Shown here: positions 1 to 11,867 of the stretch, piece after piece
How the letters are laid out: every line of letters begins with the position of its first letter
How positions within the stretch are numbered: position 1 is the stretch's first letter
Source: Hemicentrotus pulcherrimus
Taxonomy: Eukaryota > Echinodermata > Echinoidea > Camarodonta > Strongylocentrotidae
Length of the DNA: 25,109 nt
Reading direction: 5' to 3'
NCBI GenBank assembly: GCA_003118195.1
Contig: BEXV01000321.1
Span: 111,050-136,158 of the forward strand
Notes under the pieces: generated by a model
Told to the model about the DNA's origin: nothing
Seen by the model: the letters and a program-made list of their open reading frames with translations, nothing else
Database searches by the model: none
Position numbers and translations under genes: made by a program

Positions 1-118
1 AAAAAAAAAAAAAAAAACTCTCAAATGAGAAGGGTAAAATATATATATATTCATCAAATCAACAAAAATAATTAACAAACAAAAAATCAACAAGATTTTA
101 TTTAAATAAATAGTTTAC
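1..118 (-). other. Partial intron downstream of exon d
   Basis: This AT-rich intron sequence follows the exon d donor and runs off the left edge. It contains a short (AT)6 run at 39-50 and a poly-A run at 1-17 where the window starts. No coding potential is seen. Confidence 0.75.
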
Positions 119-194
119 CTCCATATGGTTGTCCAGAGTTGAGGTCTTGTGGTAACATGCCTCCCCTCTCCGATAATGATTGTGGACCACCAGG
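119..194 (-). CDS. TCF4/TCF12-like: E-protein transcription factor, internal exon d (linker before bHLH)
   Basis: This exon is 76 nt, giving 25 codons plus one base (phase 0 in, 1 out). It encodes PGGPQSLSERGGML followed by PQDLNSGQPYG. The end resembles vertebrate TCF4 PDLNPPQDPYRG and TCF3 PDLSRPPDSYSG, which sit between the AD2 region and the acidic segment before the bHLH. Acceptor: TTCTTTTATTCTTTTACAG|CCTGG. Donor: GGAG|gtaaac. The phase-0 start fits exon c directly. Similarity is weaker than for the other three exons because this linker diverges fast, but position, phase, open frame and good splice sites agree. The exons for the acidic region and the bHLH domain must lie past the left edge. 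A short alternative exon between c and d cannot be excluded. Confidence 0.8.
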
Positions 195-1543
195 CTGTAA
201 AAGAATAAAAGAATTATATAAGTTGTTAGGAAAATTATCCTGGTATTGCTTCATATTGAAAATTATATATCAAACATAGTTATGTCCAGTTTTGGGTACT
301 TGGGAGAGAAAAAATATATAAATATATACATTGTAAATTATTCATAGATTACAAATATTAGTGTTAAATCATAATGTTGATCAGCTGTTCAAACCAATTA
401 CAAAATGCTTTAGTTTATTTTCATAAGGTAACTTTTTTAGAAAGGAGATGTCTTTTGACAGACAAGCATTTTAAATATTCTTAAAGAAATGAAAAGAAAT
501 GAGAAAATTAAAATGGAAGAAAATATCAGATACAAGAAATACACCTGTTGACATTTGTAAGGTCACAAACTGCTATTAAACTGAAACAAATCAGACTATC
601 TTGTTAAAAAAAAGGAAAGAATCTCAAATGTTGTGATACCGAAGCTTCATGGCGCCTCATCTTCCTCTCTCCTACCCCGGAGTTGCAGGCACGGTGGAAG
701 ACAGGGTCATGGTCATGCTCCGCACCGAGGAATCATGTCTACTCACATCGTCAAAACTTTACTAAACATGTCATTCATGCATGCAAAAATGAATCACAAA
801 TCATATCTTTCAAACTTCCTGAGAAATATACTCAAATCATGACATTCGGTACAACCGTATTTCACTACACAACTGTCTTCAAATTGATTAAATATTTCGT
901 AATATTTTTAATTTAATTTCTACTTCTCAGACTGGCTTTATATCTTTTCTTCTGCATTATCAACGGTTACAAATTTACACACGTACCAGAACTAACACAA
1001 GGTAAACATTTATTTCATGAAATAAAACTCTCCAGTCTCCATTTTAAGTAAATGTCAAATTATTGGAAAAAGTCTACAGTATAGACTACTTTGAGCTAAA
1101 TCAGGAACGACCAACACTATTCTACATTGTTTCATGCAGTTTTGTGATTGAGGTACTTTTTGATGCGATATTTCCTCTGTAATCTAATTCAAAGGTTCCA
1201 AACAAAGATCTACGATTCAAAATGTAGTCAGTGCTTTATGTCATGGCCTACTTTATGTAGGGTTACGCTTCTTATTCTCAGTAGTCCTACATTACCTGAC
1301 GTTTAGTCTTGAGTTAGAGTATGAGAAAGCTTACAGGATCTGACCTGTGTTTTGGGCCCGTATTCCAAGTGAAAGTAAAAGGATTGTTTTGCTATGTCTG
1401 TAGTACCTCCTCTTAGCTCTCTATACTGATGAGAACGCTGACCTTGTGTGTCATTTCTAAACACGCAAATTGCTCATCATTTTAGGACCAGAGGAAATAT
1501 GTCAATAGTTTCAGACAACAAACCTTATGAGACAAGGGAGGGC

Positions 1544-1818
1544 GGGTGTTTCACAAAGATCCTAAGTCTTACTTAACTCAAGTTGGACATAACAATTATG
1601 GAAAGCCACTAGCATCTTTGAAAATATTTTGTAAAATTTATTTTAAAAGGCATAAAATGTTGATTCAAATCATTCATATTTTCTATTATCAAGGAGATTT
1701 CATGTTATTGAATACTTGCATTTTTGCTTTTGAATATATTTAATTTTAAGGCTACAAATGGCGCTCCAAAATTCTTAAGTCCAACTTAAAGTTAAGTTTG
1801 ATCTTTGTGAAACATCCC
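1544..1818. mobile_element. MITE-like element with long terminal inverted repeats (GGGTGTTTCACAAAGATC)
   Basis: The left end reads GGGTGTTTCACAAAGATC followed by CTAAGTCTTACTTAACT. The reverse complement of the right end reads GGGATGTTTCACAAAGATC followed by AAACTTAACTTTAAG. Similarity extends about 60 bp inward, through AAGTTGGAC..TAA..ATT.TGG. The length (about 275 bp), the absence of a transposase frame and the long inverted repeats fit a non-autonomous DNA transposon. I could not see a clear target-site duplication, so the superfamily is not assigned. Confidence 0.75.
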
Positions 1819-2822
1819 AGCATGAAATCTAGACTAACTAGCCTGATATTCATATGAGAATCTACTGTAAAGATTTAATAATATATAAAAAAAATTTTTA
1901 AAAATAAAAACCAGGTCCATGCACACATACACAGACCTTTGGGGAAAACATGACACAGACAGTATGATTATCAATTTTTTTCTTCAAGCAATACAGATTT
2001 GGTGCAGATTACATACCGTTGCCTTATATGTGATTTTACCATCGTAATATATAAAAGGGAGCTCTGTAAATAAATGACTATCAAATTGCATAAATAAGTT
2101 AATCAAGACAGACTTAATCATAGCAGACATCACTTTGTAGAACCTAAACATTGATTAATAACAACTTTAAATTGTCAGTAAATGAATGAAAAAAATGAGA
2201 GAAAAAAAAGATGAGTAATACGATAAGGGAATAAGTTTGGAGTCTTGAGTAAGTTCTCCATTTTGTTGGTAACATCTTGTTTGATATATGACCGGACATT
2301 GTAAGAAAATGGAAACTGTTTTTTAAAAGACTTTGACAAGGTTACTTTACCGGTAGATGTCAATTTACTGTCAAGGATGATTTTCTTAATGGTAGAAATT
2401 ATGGACATGTGGCAGAGAAAATTGGATCTGAATATGGCATGACTGACAATGAAGACATGATAACAGATTCCAATATTTGCTCTATTTATCCAGTTTAGGG
2501 GTTTTCACATTTCTTCTGCAACCATATTACTTCATGTCATAAACACTAATTAATCATATTTTAGCTCGTGAATTGCTTGAGATGGTGTGAAAGTTAAAAT
2601 AAAATCCTTGAGAATACTAAGTTTTACAAGGGAAGCCTTTTCTGTAGGCCCTCCCACTTTAAAGTGAATAAGTATTGTATATCCTTGTCTAATCTAAAAT
2701 CCTGTCAGTATATTAAAGTATATCATTACATTAATGTATTTGAAATGTTTCCTGAAAGTGGAATAAAACTGAACTGAACTGAACTATTCCTATTTCTTTG
2801 CTCATTCTTATCCTTTGGGGCT

Positions 2823-2837
2823 CCCCCCCCCCCCCCC
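2823..2837 (+). repeat. Poly-C homopolymer run
   Basis: A 15-base C run in intron D, 40 bp from a short ACTGA pentamer array (about 2767-2785). Confidence 0.95.
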
Positions 2838-3603
2838 TCTTGCCTCATTTTGCGGCAATACTTAGCAGCGGCGGACTGCAAAGAGTTTAAAAGATTTTTC
2901 AAAAACGTGAAAAAACTGAATGAAGAAGAATAATAGGAAGAGGGTAGAGAAGGGGTAAAACAAAAGGATCGGAGGGAATAACAGAGTGGAATTATAATGG
3001 TGAGACAAGCAAAATTTGCCAAGCTGTAGTGATATGATGACAGACAAATAAATGCATGTGGATTGAGAAGCCAAGGTGAGGTAGGGATGACGACAGCTTC
3101 CAAGATCTGAGTAGTGCATCTACAACAAGCCACGGCAACCATCCAACCAACCAACGAACGTGGTTAGAAGCATGTACACACTCTCAAACCATGCTCATTT
3201 AAAAAACATAAGACATCATAACACCTTTATTAAAATTTTTAAGACAAAAACATATGTATTAATCACTGGAATGGCTATTTGGCCTATTAAAACAAGAATA
3301 AATTTTATACAAACTTTAAGGCAAAGAGTATTTTTGAATATTTTGCTAACATCTACACACAGCAATATCATTATTCTCATAAACTCAAAATCTTACATTA
3401 AAAAACCCCAACATAACTATTCACAGGTTGTGAAATAACGCTCTCTAAGCAGTTGACTCTTTCCTTTGAATTTTTTTTCTCCCCATTTTGATCAGGAACA
3501 AAAGAATGCAGAAATCAGCAGCACGAAACAGAAAGGAAAAATGAAAACAATAGATAAGAAATCCTGCTCATATCTGGATCAATAGTACACTCAAATTTTT
3601 TAC

Positions 3604-3627
3604 GGGGTGGGGTGGGGTGGGGTGGGG
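3604..3627 (+). repeat. GGGGT tandem repeat
   Basis: Four GGGGT units followed by GGGG, inside intron D on the plus strand. The five G-tracts with single-T loops could form a G-quadruplex on the plus strand; the gene's own transcript would be C-rich here. Confidence 0.9.
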
Positions 3628-4282
3628 AGCAGACGATACAAGCACGTCATGGGGAATACAACCCTTCCGCACGCAATATTCAAGAAGTAAAACCAGACAA
3701 TCAATTCTCTCTAGACGTAACACGCACACAACTGTTGCTATATTATTTATGTCTTCCTATTTCTACAATAATCTAACTAATCCCACTATTCTCTGCATTT
3801 CTCCTTCTCTGATCTCCGGGCTCCTACCATTTCAAATCCAATTCATAATCGCCGCTGACATTTATGAATTTGGGTGGAAATTTATTTGGAAGTGTTGGTA
3901 TTGTATGAGTTATGTACGTGAGTGAAGCCTTGTGGCATGAAACGGCACAGAGGAGGGGAGAAGTTGAGAAGAAAGTTTGTTTTCAATTTTCAGTGATTTA
4001 AATGGAGACAGAGTTTTGTCGGGAAGAGTCTTACAACCAATCATAGACCATGTGATATGGCTTCTGAAGGAATTCTATTTTATAAAGCATAAAGCATTCA
4101 AGTAATACTTTATTTTAAAATGTTGTTACTATATAATTACTAATACATGTAAGTACAATTCCATCTTATTGTACTTGATATCAATCTAAATGTTATCTTG
4201 CTCTTAGAAGAAAAACAAAAGTTATTATCAGAAAATGCTTTGCCAACAAACTAACTTTTCCCACTTCCGAGATTGTATTTGT

Positions 4283-4298
4283 ATTGATTGATTGATTG
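4283..4298 (+). repeat. (ATTG)4 microsatellite
   Basis: Four perfect ATTG units in intron D. Confidence 0.9.
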
Positions 4299-5020
4299 CT
4301 TTTTAAAAAAAATTTCATTTCATATAACAATTGTTTGCACAATAAAGAACATAGTTGACAAAGTAAGATCAAAAGTATTTGTCCAAGAGTTCATCACTTC
4401 ACACAAGTAATAATTCTATTCTAGCCCCTTGATTCGACTGACTTAGAACTCCAACTACACCTTTAATAAGCTATACCAACTAAATTGGGCAAAGTTGAGA
4501 AAAAAACATTACATCAATCTGGAAGTGGAAATGAGAGTTGATATGCAGCTTTTAAACATGTTAATGAAGGAAAATCTTGAACTGCTTGCACATGAAGTAA
4601 GCTCTCTCTGTATTTTCTTGGGGTTGTAATGATAAGGCCCAAGACCAGTTCACATACTTTGAAAATAATTTTTAAAAATTAAAAATTTTATTTAGAAAAT
4701 AACAAAACTTTTTGATTTGCTATTTCAAGTCTTTTTTTTTTTGTATATGGTATATCTTGTACAACCCTCAAGAGAAAAGAATCCCATTATTGTTATATTT
4801 ACTCATATTATACAAAATAAATGATTTTATTTCAAAACTTAGCATTTACTCCTCCCTACCCAGAAAGCCCTTGGTTTTTGATGAATACTGTTAACATATG
4901 GGAAGTGAAGACAATCTTTTAAATTAGTTACTGTGATACTGCTAAAAAAAAAAGTAAAAAGAAAAAAATATGTGAAAAACAGAACATAGACCCCAAATGA
5001 GTTAAAAGGAACATAAAATG

Positions 5021-5120
5021 AATGGAGAACAAGAAGGAGAGAAAGTAAGAAACAGGAAGAGAAGGAGGGAGGGAAGGGGGAAAGAAAGAAGATGACAGAC
5101 AGAGTGAAAGAGGGCAGATG
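5021..5120 (+). repeat. Purine-rich (GA/GGGA) tract
   Basis: An almost pure purine stretch with GAAGGAGAGAAAG and GGAGGGAGGGAAGGGGG cores, in intron D. On the transcribed (minus) strand sense it is polypyrimidine. No function is evident. Confidence 0.8.
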
Positions 5121-5810
5121 GATGAGTAGTCAACCAGCAGAGAAGGACAAAATTCAAACAGAAGCCAAATCACTTTCTGGTCTTTTGCAAAGAACACATT
5201 TTCTGGCTGGCAAACTTTGCACTTGTAAGGCCAGTGAGGCTTTTCTCTAATGATGATTTACTCAACAGATTTCTTTAAAGGTCTCTCTGCCTCCATCCAT
5301 AATGAGTATCTGTGGTTGTGGTAAGAGTTGTCACTATCTGCAGACTGATGGTGGTTGTGGTGGTAGCACTGCAACTAATCCTAAACACAGTTGCGGTTTA
5401 GATTAGTGTAAAACGATTAACCCATTTTCACTACACATCACCCTCCCTCTTTCCACCATGCTGAAAGACAATAACCTCCTTTACTATCTTTCCTTTCTAG
5501 ACTTCACAGCCCATTACTAATAGAATACTTCCTCACATCATATGTTTATGTACGCTTTTCTTATTTCTGTGAGAGCAATGGCCGATAAATACCAGAAATC
5601 TGCCAGATTTCCTTTTCCTTAACAAGCATGTGATTGAACAACAGGGCTTCAAGGCATGAAGCAGGAAAGCTATTAAAGAAACTTTTTCTGCATTATAATA
5701 TTGTGGACACTGGGCACTACAATGCTGACTCTAATCATTTCTTTTTTGTTCATTTTACTCGTACTCTAAAAGCACTTAAATTTATAATTGGAGTCAACAT
5801 AAAATATAAG

Positions 5811-5824
5811 ATATATATATATAT
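5811..5824 (+). repeat. (AT)7 microsatellite
   Basis: A short AT dinucleotide run in intron D. Confidence 0.85.
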
Positions 5825-7878
5825 TTTCACTCTGCAATATTAATCAGCAAAAAACAGTTGATGGGATGACCTAATTTTTTAAACAATAAGTCACCTTTAT
5901 AAAGTTGTTACTACATCTGATAGAGATGAATAAGAGAAAATCTTTTTATCCTAAATATATTCAGTTAAATTTCTATCATAAACAGGACTATTTGTGGCAA
6001 AATGAAACTTTCTCCTCCTCCTAAAAAAAAAACACAGATTCATACTAAGATGCAACTATGTATGTACTATATAGCCCCAACTTTCCTAGGTTTTTCACAG
6101 TTAGCAGCGGTATGGGAAGTAACAGTACAAATTCTTGAAGTTTTCTTGTGTTTTGAACCATTAGCCATACAGCTATCCTGTCCTATTTAGTTTGAGCAGC
6201 CAAGACGAGACTGAACAGCCAGTCCTACCGTAATCAATTGTCAAGCTTTCAAGCTACTTGAAGAGTTTCAACGACTAGAAGGGCAGCTGCTTTACCCGCA
6301 GTCCATCTTCTAAATATGACGGTATTTGGGGTGAAGCTAGGATTGATGCACTGCTTACACTTTCCCAGCACTTGCCGGGGAAAATGACGAGCAGATTAGA
6401 ATACCTCCCTCGTAGTTCCTTTATTAATAGATCCCATGTATTAAGAGCTAGTAGAGATCTTCCAAACGATTAGCCTGGTATTAAGAAAATGTTGGGCAAC
6501 AAGGTTCCACTTGTGAGTTGATAATCAATCTTCCATAAATCCTTTTGTCCTACTTCCCTTTCTGTCTTTCCTATTCACATGTTAATGTGCTCTACTAATT
6601 ACGATAAGTTCCAACTTTTAATATCTTCAATTTGTATAACCATACAAACCTATAAAATGATGCATTGTTTATCTCTCCCTTAAATAATTACTTTTTTTTA
6701 ATATATAATTGTAGTTTTAAAGAAGGATTACATGACCACAGATGCTTGCTGATTTGAGGAATATTCAGAGTTCATAGTACAGTGAAATTCTTTGTCTAAC
6801 ATACCTCCGCAAAGGAATGGGAGATTGTCTGATTTTAAAACAGATTCTTTCGAAAAGAATGTAATCATGCTCTGTTCACTTGAAATCATTCTCAATTAGC
6901 TTTTGCCAACTGTGATAGTTATTTAGCATTGATTTCTTAATTCATTCAATTCAATTCAGCCATTCAGTGTATCATGGAAGTAAATGCATGACTATGACAA
7001 GCATGTACCTAGCTATACAAACACACAGGTCTTGTGCGAGTCAAGACCAAACCGGTAGAGCTAGCAAAATATCTGTTAAAGTGATCACAAGTATCGTCTA
7101 CAAAGTTAATTTCCGCTTTCCAAGTTCATTCCCAGCTCAGCACTTACAAAACCAGTGTTTGTATAGTCCTGGTACTCTTTTCCTTATCCCTTGAGAGTTC
7201 TTGTTCTTGTTAAACATTACACTGTTGGACTCGCTCCTTTAGTATTTACTTTTCCATTAAATGGCCTTCAAAATTAGGCGTGCCTATTAGTTCATGTTTT
7301 TCAAAAACTGCCTTTCTCTACGAATCCATTGTTTTTCAATATTCTATTTGTTAATTTGAGGAATCATTATCACTAACAACATGGTAAGATAGGACTACCC
7401 ATAAGTTGTATCAGACTTTCCTATATAAAATAAACATGAAGAAGGCTTATTCTGGTTTGAAGAAAATCACAGAAGCTACATGATAGTATCTTTCTGCCTT
7501 TCCTACAGATTATTTTTTTAAGGAGAAATAAACTGATGTCTTACATGAATAACTGAAAACAAATATTAAGGGGGAATTAACCTTGTTCTGAAAATTCTCG
7601 GAGCAATGAAAAAGACAAAGGATTCTGAAGAAGAGTTACATTCTACCAGACAGCCTTTCGTCATATGTATGATGTTTTAAATTTTTTAGATAATGTTTTA
7701 AATGGCCTACAAACTGAAATTATCATGTACTTTGAGGTCGATTCCCCTTTAATACTGGATCTTTGGTTAGTTGCATAACAGCTAGTATCTGCAAAGATCA
7801 ATGAAAGATGGACAGAATTACGTACTTTGGTACACAGTAGAGCTGTGGTGCAATACTGAACAATTTGAAACAACTTAC

Positions 7879-8079
7879 CATGTGTGAGTCTAGGTACTGT
7901 CCTGTGTACGATGAGATGTTGGCCCCCATAGGTCCTGAACCAGAATGAGGCGCGGCACCAGGCATGAGACCCCCACTAGTACCCATTGGTCCTACCGGTA
8001 GACCCAAATCCACTGAGCTCTGGGCATGCTTTTGTAACACGTTGATTGCATCATCTAACCTCTCCTCCATGCGAGTTTG
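7879..8079 (-). CDS. TCF4/TCF12-like: E-protein transcription factor, internal exon c (RLDDAI helix)
   Basis: This exon is 201 nt, exactly 67 codons, phase 0 at both ends. It starts QTRMEERLDDAINVLQKHA, matching vertebrate E-protein sequence such as IEDRLERLDDAIHVLRNHA (TCF4) and IEDHLDEAIHVLRSHA (TCF3). This is the amphipathic helix of the AD2/loop-helix activation region. The remaining ~48 residues are rich in Gly, Met, Pro and Ser (GLPVGPMGTSGGLMPGAA, then SSYTGQYLDSHM), like the poorly conserved Gly-rich linker before the bHLH in vertebrates. Acceptor: CTCTCTGTTTCTTACAG|CAAAC. Donor: CACATG|gtaagttg. The vertebrate TCF12 extra segment between LHSL and the helix (NRVEQQ..) is not seen. The helix differs from vertebrates at VLQKHA. 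A diverged tandem copy of the acceptor region lies immediately upstream. Because the exon is symmetric, skipping it would remove the helix and keep the frame. Confidence 0.96.
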
Positions 8080-8226
8080 CTGTAAGAAACAGAGAGAATA
8101 GAACATATTTTGAAATCAGCTTAACAATATATTTATATCATTTGAATGCTAGTTTGCTGTTAGAAACAAAAAGAATATAATTTATTATCAAAACCTACTT
8201 GACAATATAATTAATACTATTTGAAT
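8071..8226 (-). repeat. Diverged tandem duplication (77 and 79 bp) covering the exon c 3' splice site
   Basis: Copy 1 (8071-8147) starts GCGAGTTTGCTGTAAGAAAC and ends TATCATTTGAAT. Copy 2 (8148-8226) starts GCTAGTTTGCTGTTAGAAAC and ends TACTATTTGAAT. They align along the whole unit with scattered substitutions. Copy 1 contains the first nine bases of exon c and its acceptor. Copy 2 carries a duplicate of the same acceptor (TTTTTGTTTCTAACAG|CAAACTAGC on the minus strand). Confidence 0.85.
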
Positions 8227-11200
8227 TCATTTGCAGGAATATCAGTTTATTCTGAGTTAGTTGTAAGATGATACAAGAGTAATATATTGAATAGACCATT
8301 TTCTTAATGTAATCAAGTTCAATGCACAGATATTTGTTAAGTGCCTCGTTGCCCTACCTCACAACACGTAATATATGCAACTCACATTCTGACTATTGAA
8401 ATACACCTTTACTTATCAGGTGCATGACATCATTCGAGATCTGTGCATTGAACTTCATTATATTATGGCCTATAATTACGCTGCAGTGCTTCTCCCTATT
8501 TTGAGGAAAATACCAATATCTTCTGGAGGTCTATATCAAGAGTTAACAGGAAGGCAAGATATGTCTGTGCTGATTTTTTATGGAGGTATTTTTTTAAACT
8601 GTCACTTTATTATGTTTTATTTGTAATTTTTAAATTCAATTCATTTACAACAAATCATCACACAACGATATGGTCTTTGTCATCATTTCTTTTTATTCTT
8701 CTCAATGTTTCACCTATTTAAGGAAATATACTACATAGGAAAATGTGAGATTTCCTCAGAGGCAATCTCACTCTCATATGATTTCAATTTTCTAAATCTC
8801 TTTCCCAACCTAAATTGATTTCCATACAAGTACATTTCAGGGGTCGGTATCCTTCAAATACCAACTTATCTACCGGTATCAAAAAAAAAATGTTGAGACT
8901 GCATAACAATCATCTTTATCATCTTTTCCTGTAATAACCTCATAATAGCGAGACTTATAAACATATGACAGTAAATGGTGACATGGAAATATTCCCTAAA
9001 TGCTAGATTCTATTTTTCAATACAGGATTAGATTACAAAAGCTTTCGTCAACAACACCCATGTGAAAATGGTCCATCCTGAGAGACCAATAAATCTCCTC
9101 ATAACTAGGTTTGGATATGAAACAAATTTCCCCATGGAATTGATATTGTGAATGAAGTAGGATGTTCCTGTGATTTACTTTCTACAAGTGTATATTGCAA
9201 GAGAACCACCCACTATTAAACACAATAAGGTGGTCAATATCCTCAAGGATAGTAGGTCCTCATCTTAAAACACCATTTAACCTATTATCCTTACTTTAGA
9301 AATTCATTATTCCTATTTTTGGTTAAATAGCAATCACAAAGCCAAAATCAAAATTCACATGAACACATTGATTGCAGAAATAAGCTCTTCTTTCATTAAA
9401 TGTCCACCAGACCAACAACAAAATTGCTAGATATCTTGGTTGTATTTCTTCAATGTCATTGACAACATCAACAACATCAACATGAATTTAAATGGTTTAA
9501 ATATGATTCTAAAATTCTTGTTTTCTGCACCTCTCCTCAATGATTTCACCACCCCAAAAAAGTATGAAACAGAAGGTATTGATCTGTGGGCAATAGGGCC
9601 TATTAACGGCAGCACTCAACCCACTTGTACACCTTTGGGCTTCAGTTCGCTCCCTGCCTTGCTAGCTGGCTCTAAGGCAAGCCGATAGGGTATATTCCCT
9701 CCACTCAATGATCAGAGAGGGGTGGTTGGTAGGTTGTTTTCACAGGGTCGCGAGGGGTCAGCAGGTGGAAAAACAACTGGAGGGGCGAAGCGAGATGCCT
9801 CTGAATTTGGGGGATGAGAAGTGCCTAATACGTGGGCTAGGACAATTACAACCAGGCACGGGAGGACATCTAGATCTGGAGAACAACTAAATCGGGACTG
9901 GAAAGTCCTTAGACAAGTCAGTTGACCAATATCGGTCAAATGTAAAGAGCTACAAGATGGAATGATTCCTGTGAAAAAATAGCTTGCAATTAACCCCTGA
10001 ATTTACTTCTTCCATACCATAAATTAAGTTGAAAAAAATTAGTTTTAATTCCAATCTGAGCACAACACTGCATTAATAATTCTATACATTATAATACAGA
10101 AAAGTCATGATAAAGACAAATCAGATGCTCTATAAGGCAACTAAAATATCAGAAACTAAGTGGACTTGAAGATTGCCAAAGTCTGCTATGTTAGATAGCA
10201 ATTATTGAATGAAGGGTATTCACAATCAACCAGTGTCATTCCACTTACCCCGGTGTAATACATTCTATATGACCTGGCATCAGGAAGACAATACATAATG
10301 AAAGGCAAAGTCTCAACCTTGATGGGGACCAAATTGTCAGTATCCACAAAGATGAAAAAAGTATGCAGGGACTGCAGATCTTCTCTGTCTAATAAGGCAA
10401 ATACTGTCCTCAAAATCCTGGGTGAAGTTAGAAATGAGAGTTCTTCAAGACTTGCTGGTGTTACTTTCAAGACAGCAGAAGGAGAGAATGAGAAGGTAAA
10501 CCTGACCGACTTAAAGAAAAGTGACTCGAGGACTAGCTCAACCACCACCACAGAATTGAGTCGCTTAAGTAAGTGCTAAGAAGTTCACACATAGCCTGTG
10601 AAGTTGCCCGGTCTGAAATTACTCCCAATGCCTCTCTACACAGTAGGAGACGTCTTCACCAAGTTCAAGTTCAATCACTATAGAATGAACCTATCAGGTC
10701 GCATCAAATACACCCAAAACAAAATCAACAGACACAGACTATTGTTAGCTAGAGATATTCTATTTCCAAGGAGCATCAAGCCCACAATCACAAATCAAAA
10801 GTGATTCTGCTGAATGCTTTAATTGCCTGATACTAACTAGGGTAGCCAAGTTTGAAATGTCAGACACGGGAAAGGAGCTCAGTCAGGGAGGGAGGCAGGA
10901 GAGAAATTTACTCATCAAAGGTGCAGAATCCTAGATTGGCCTTGTCATGTAGGACAGTAGTCCGCTATGGGCGCATCCAAAATAATTCCAAGTCCGTGAT
11001 CCGCGAGTTTCTAATAATACGGCAAATCGGAAGAGGAAGCGGGTTAGCAGAGATTGTCCCATAGGTTGGGTAAATTGGTCCAAGATGGTGCCATCTAATT
11101 ACCGTGTCAGATGAATTCATATCCGAAGCTTCTTACTTGAATCCCATAGGTCTGAACAATGACATGACATCAGAACCTCACCCTTATATCTCCCAATCAA

Positions 11201-11841
11201 ACCCATCCCATATCACATTCTATTTCACTCAAACATTCATATTTAGGTCAATCTTTGCAATAATGACCAGTGCCCGTTCAGAGGGATTACCTTAACTTAT
11301 CCGCAAAACTAACAAACTAATTTTAGCTGTGGTCATACAAACCACAGTAATACAAGTTACAAAACCAATAACTGTGGAACTGTTAGTTTTAGAAGGCAAA
11401 TTCATAGCATGATATTATTACTTACATCATTAAAGTCTTGCAATTAAATAGCATGGTGATCTATTTTTATCTTCAAGAATTTGTGTTTCTCACTTAGAAT
11501 TTGTTACGTTTCCTGCACGAGTTGAGATGGACAGAAATCTGAGAACCTTTAAAAATGAATGTTTCTGTCTTTTAAAAAAAAGAAAGATAGTTTCAAGAGA
11601 CAGCAATGTTAAATAATGGACGCTGTCATCATCAAGTTTATAAAACTTTTTTTTTTTTAATTCAAGTCCATAAGAATCAACAAATTTTCTGTTTTAGGAG
11701 CTCAAAGGAAAAGCAGTCAGTGATACTAGATCAAGTGGAAGTTTAGAGCAAAAGTAATCTTTAGACGAGAGAAAGTTGAAAAGTTTAGTTAGATTGGAGG
11801 GGAAATGAAGGTGTCTCTGAATGATGCAAGCCAGCTAGCTA

Positions 11842-11867
11842 GCGGGCGGGCGAGCGGGCGGGCGGTG
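11842..11867. promoter_or_regulatory. GC-box cluster in intron C
   Basis: GCGGGCGGGCGAGCGGGCGGG is a short CpG-dense island with several GGGCGG cores, the binding sequence of Sp1/KLF factors, in otherwise AT-rich intron. It is preceded by a CTAGCTAGC palindrome. It may be an internal promoter or enhancer (vertebrate TCF4 uses many internal promoters), or just a local simple repeat. No TATA box or initiator could be tied to it. Confidence 0.3.

Larger units (their letters stand above)
195..7878 (-). other. Intron D (between exons c and d), 7.7 kb
   Basis: Intron between exon c and exon d. I see no exon with family similarity in it. It holds a MITE-like inverted-repeat element (1544-1818), an ACTGA pentamer run (about 2767-2785), a 15-base poly-C run, a GGGGT array (3604-3627), an ATTG repeat, a purine-rich tract around 5021-5120 and a short AT repeat (5811-5824). 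The rest is AT-rich sequence without recognisable features. Open frames here, such as the 142-residue one on the minus strand at 2726-3154, cross low-complexity DNA and match no protein I recognise. Confidence 0.8.

Noticed and set aside
2726..3154. 142-codon minus-strand open frame
   Set aside because: It crosses the 15-base C run (giving a Gly run) and low-complexity pyrimidine-rich sequence, and matches no protein family I recognise.
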